Source: Alphaproteobacteria bacterium (GTDB taxonomy: Bacteria > Pseudomonadota > Alphaproteobacteria > Rickettsiales > SXRF01). From it: a stretch of DNA of 6,947 nucleotides. Each line of letters opens with the position of its first letter. The first letter of the stretch is position 1. The notes beneath the pieces were generated by a model that was not told the origin of the DNA, searched no databases, and saw only the letters and a program-made list of their open reading frames with translations. The position numbers and the translations under genes were made by a program. Shown piece by piece: positions 4,313 to 6,947 of the stretch. The stretch lies in assembly GCA_019243895.1 (NCBI GenBank), contig JAFATP010000005.1, positions 1-6,947 of the forward strand, given 5' to 3'.

Positions 4313-6682
4313 ATGGCTGCCCGCACCTCCGTCCGCACGCATGCTCCCCGCAGCCCTCTCATCCGGCTTGGCGGGTTTGCCTTGGTGTGCCTGGCGTTTT
4401 ACCTCAGCCTAAGCCTTCTCACCTATCACGCGGCAGATCCCTCCCTGAACCATGCCACGCCCGGCGCGGTGCATAATGCCGGGGGGTATGCCGGGGCCAT
4501 CCTTGCCAATCTTACGCTGCAGATTCTCGGTCTGGCCAGCGCCTTGCTGGTGCTGGTGCCGCTGTCATGGGGCATCAAGCTGCTGTCGGGCCGGCCGGTG
4601 TTTCACCTGTGGTTGCGGGCCACCATGTTGCTTTGCGCCATGGTACTGCTCAGCGCCCTGCTCGCTTCCGTTCATAAACCGGTGCCGTGGCCGATCACCA
4701 GCGGGCTGGGCGGCGCGGTGGGCACGCTGCTGCATGACGGCGCCCGTCATTGGTTCGGCAATGTGTTTTTCCTGGTTTTTCTTTCCGCCTTCGCGGTGAT
4801 GTGCAGCGCCCTGGCATTCGGCATGACGGCCACGGAGTGGCGGATGCTGGTGCGCAGCGTGCGGCACGCCGCCATGCTGGCCTATGCGCTGGGGGCTGCG
4901 CTGGTCCTGCGGCTGCGCGTCTGGCATGGCGGGCGGTCGGTGGATGAGGGGGAATCGATGGAGGAAATGCTGGAATATTACGGCGATGACGCAGAGGACC
5001 TCCCCTGGTATTGGCGCACGTGGCACCGGCTGGCTTTTTGGCAGACGGACGCGGAGGACGAGGCAGAAGAAGAGGAGAATGAAGAAGAGGAAGAGGAGGC
5101 CGCCCGCCCGCCCCGCCGCAGGGTTGCCCGCGCCGCCGCCAAGCCTGCCCCCAGGCCTGCGCCGCGCAGCCAGGGCTCGCTGGCGCTGCCGAAAGGAGAT
5201 TATGCCCTGCCCTCGCTTTCCCTGCTGTCATCACCCGGGCAGAAGCGAAGAAGCGGCATGAATGAGGCGGCGCTGCAACAGAATGCGCGGCTTTTGGAAA
5301 CGGTGCTGCGGGATTTCGGCGTCAACGGCCAGATCACCGAAATCCGCCCCGGCCCGGTGGTGACGCTTTATGAGCTGGAACCGGCGGCAGGCACCAAATC
5401 TTCTCGCGTCATCGGGCTTTCGGACGATATCGCCCGTTCCATGAGCGCGGTTTCGGCGCGCATTGCCGTCATCGCCGGCAGGAACGCCATCGGCATAGAG
5501 CTACCCAATGCGCAGCGCGAAACCGTTTATCTGCGCGAGATGCTGGAAAGCGATGCCTTCGAAACCAATGAAGCGCGGCTGCCGCTGGCGCTGGGCAAAG
5601 ACATCGGCGGCAGCCCGGTGGTGGTGGATTTGGCACGTATGCCGCATCTGCTGGTGGCGGGCACCACGGGGTCGGGCAAATCGGTGGCCATTAACACCAT
5701 GATTCTCTCGCTGGCCTACCGGCTGACGCCGGACGAATGCAAGTTCATTATGATCGATCCCAAGATGCTGGAGCTTTCCGGCTATGACGGCATCCCGCAT
5801 CTGCTGACGCCGGTGGTGACGGAATCCGGCAAGGCGGTGGTGGCGCTGAAATGGACGGTAAAGGAAATGGAAAACCGTTACCGCCTGATGTCCAATCTCG
5901 GCGTGCGCAACATCGACGGCTATAACAAGGCCATCCGCGAGGCCAAGGCGCGCGGCAAGCAGCTTTCCCGCCGCGTGCAGACGGGGTTTGACGTGGAAAC
6001 CGGCCAGCCGGTGATGGAGGAAATGCCGCTGGATATGATGGAGCTGCCCTACATCGTGGTCATCGTGGATGAAATGGCGGACCTGATGATCCTGGCGGGC
6101 AAGGACATCGAATCCTCCATCCAGCGCCTGGCGCAGATGGCGCGCGCCGCGGGCATCCACCTGATCATGGCCACGCAGCGCCCCAGCGTGGATGTGATCA
6201 CCGGGGTGATCAAGGCCAACTTCCCCACGCGCATCAGCTTCCAGGTGACCAGCCGCATTGACAGCCGCACCATCCTCGGCGAGCAGGGCGCCGAACAGCT
6301 GCTGGGCCAGGGTGACATGCTCTACATGGCGGGCGGCGGACGCATCACGCGCGTGCACGGCCCGCTGGTGTCCGATCGCGAGGTGGCCGAGGTGGTGGCG
6401 CACTTAAGGCTGCAGGGCGAGCCCTCCTATATTGAGGAAGCGACGCAGGAAGAGGACGAGGAAGCCATACCGGGCGAGGAAGGCGAGCGCGACGAAATGT
6501 ATGACCAGGCGGTTTCCATCGTGGCGCGCGACCGCAAGGCCTCCACCAGTTATTTGCAACGCTGTATGAAAATAGGCTATAATCGCGCCGCCACCCTGAT
6601 CGAGCGCATGGAGCGCGAGGGCGTCGTCAGCCCCGCCAACCATGTGGGCAAGCGCGAGGTGCTGGTGCGGGAGAGCGCGTGA
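4313..6682 (+). CDS. ftsK: DNA translocase FtsK
   Basis: Septum-anchored DNA pump of 789 aa that moves chromosome ends through the closing division site and activates XerCD recombination at dif. The N-terminal part has four or five membrane segments (about 19-37, 60-88, 102-121, 148-170, perhaps 185-201). A linker follows with an acidic run (245-262) and then a basic Pro/Arg/Ala stretch (265-286). The motor starts near 318. Walker A is GTTGSGKS (450-457), Walker B is [11 protein letters not shown] (581-591), and [25 protein letters not shown] (619-643) is a highly conserved FtsK/SpoIIIE block. The C-terminal winged-helix gamma domain (about 727-789) includes [27 protein letters not shown], which in the family reads KOPS DNA and contacts XerD. 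An in-frame TAA four codons upstream makes the ATG the first possible start; Shine-Dalgarno is poor. It overlaps the downstream lolA-like gene by four bases. Confidence 0.97.
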   Translation: MAARTSVRTHAPRSPLIRLGGFALVCLAFYLSLSLLTYHAADPSLNHATPGAVHNAGGYAGAILANLTLQILGLASALLVLVPLSWGIKLLSGRPVFHLWLRATMLLCAMVLLSALLASVHKPVPWPITSGLGGAVGTLLHDGARHWFGNVFFLVFLSAFAVMCSALAFGMTATEWRMLVRSVRHAAMLAYALGAALVLRLRVWHGGRSVDEGESMEEMLEYYGDDAEDLPWYWRTWHRLAFWQTDAEDEAEEEENEEEEEEAARPPRRRVARAAAKPAPRPAPRSQGSLALPKGDYALPSLSLLSSPGQKRRSGMNEAALQQNARLLETVLRDFGVNGQITEIRPGPVVTLYELEPAAGTKSSRVIGLSDDIARSMSAVSARIAVIAGRNAIGIELPNAQRETVYLREMLESDAFETNEARLPLALGKDIGGSPVVVDLARMPHLLVAGTTGSGKSVAINTMILSLAYRLTPDECKFIMIDPKMLELSGYDGIPHLLTPVVTESGKAVVALKWTVKEMENRYRLMSNLGVRNIDGYNKAIREAKARGKQLSRRVQTGFDVETGQPVMEEMPLDMMELPYIVVIVDEMADLMILAGKDIESSIQRLAQMARAAGIHLIMATQRPSVDVITGVIKANFPTRISFQVTSRIDSRTILGEQGAEQLLGQGDMLYMAGGGRITRVHGPLVSDREVAEVVAHLRLQGEPSYIEEATQEEDEEAIPGEEGERDEMYDQAVSIVARDRKASTSYLQRCMKIGYNRAATLIERMEREGVVSPANHVGKREVLVRESA
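6669..6673 (+). promoter_or_regulatory. Ribosome binding site for the GTG start of lolA
   Basis: GGGAG lies inside the end of ftsK, five bases before the GTG at 6679. It favours this overlapping start over the ATG at 6724, which has only unstructured G-rich sequence upstream. Confidence 0.55.
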
Positions 6683-6947
6683 GACAAACGATAAAAGCCG
6701 GAACACGAAAGGCGGGCCGGGGCATGATTCTTGTCCTGGTCTTATGGCTGTGCGCTTTTCTATATCCTCTGTCTTCTGATGCCGCCGATGCCGCCGATGC
6801 CGCCGTCCCGCATGGCGAATCGCTGAAGCGGGTGGAAGACTACCTCAACGGCATCACCACCATCGTCGCGGATTTCACGCAAGTGGCCCCGGACGGCTCG
6901 CTGGCGGGCGGCAAGTTCTTCCTGAAGCGCCCCGGCAAAATGCGCTG
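6679..6947 (+). CDS. lolA: LolA-like outer-membrane lipoprotein carrier, N-terminal part
   Basis: First 89 residues of a periplasmic chaperone that carries lipoproteins from the LolCDE exporter to the outer membrane; the gene runs off the window. The GTG start overlaps the ftsK stop as GTGA and has a GGGAG ribosome site. From there the protein begins with a basic n-region (R2, K6, R10, K11, R14) and a hydrophobic core [16 protein letters not shown] (16-31). An Ala/Asp stretch with possible signal peptidase I sites follows (34-42). Starting at the later ATG 6724 would remove the basic n-region, so GTG is preferred. The mature start [21 protein letters not shown] and the block [17 protein letters not shown] are typical LolA. 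ftsK followed by lolA is a common alphaproteobacterial arrangement. Confidence 0.88.
   Translation, partial: MRQTIKAGTRKAGRGMILVLVLWLCAFLYPLSSDAADAADAAVPHGESLKRVEDYLNGITTIVADFTQVAPDGSLAGGKFFLKRPGKMR
6778..6804 (+). repeat. Three tandem copies of a 9-bp unit in the lolA signal peptide region
   Basis: gatgccgcc is repeated three times without interruption and encodes DAADAADAA at residues 34-42, just after the hydrophobic core of the signal peptide. Copy number can change by strand slippage without breaking the frame. Each unit brings further Ala-x-Ala possibilities for signal peptidase. Confidence 0.85.

Noticed and set aside
5501..6403. 300-codon minus-strand frame inside ftsK, rich in histidine
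   Set aside because: It is antisense to the conserved FtsK motor, and its His/Arg/Ala-rich composition is typical of a GC-rich antisense shadow.
1..6947. Defence system, prophage, IS element or CRISPR array
   Set aside because: Recognised genes are housekeeping or envelope genes in conserved orders. No transposase, integrase or regular spaced repeats are present.

Overview
The window looks like core chromosome of an alphaproteobacterium. The evidence is a ffs-dnaX-ybaB/ebfC-recR block with an alphaproteobacterial-type small SRP RNA, an ExoD-family membrane protein, and an ftsK-lolA pair, all in GC-rich coding sequence with few strong Shine-Dalgarno sites. The genus cannot be named from this sequence. 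No insertion sequence, CRISPR array, tRNA or clearly foreign gene island is visible, and I see no new multi-gene system. The most interesting signals are regulatory or structural.

Layout: positions 19-3951 are read from the minus strand. In transcription order they hold an ExoD-family protein (3951-3328), the small SRP RNA ffs (about 3295-3208), dnaX (3124-1565), the nucleoid-associated protein YbaB/EbfC (1550-1230), recR (1209-616) and a type IV prepilin peptidase of family A24 (516-19). The ffs promoter overlaps the exoD stop codon. dnaX, ybaB and recR are 14 and 20 nt apart and look like one operon. A long imperfect hairpin lies between ffs and dnaX, and another fills the gap between recR and the peptidase gene. 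A divergent, visibly AT-richer intergenic region (3952-4312) separates this block from the plus-strand genes. These are ftsK (4313-6682) and a lolA-like gene (from 6679, cut by the window edge) whose GTG start overlaps the ftsK stop.

Functionally the window combines replication and repair (DnaX clamp loader, RecR), chromosome segregation and division (FtsK), and protein or envelope targeting (SRP RNA, LolA, prepilin peptidase, ExoD). The strongest point is a run of nine A residues in dnaX at codons 383-386. A -1 ribosomal shift or a one-A transcriptional insertion there leads directly to a TGA, giving a predicted 386-residue gamma-like product beside the 519-residue tau-like product. This parallels the known E. 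coli (ribosomal) and Thermus (transcriptional slippage) systems.
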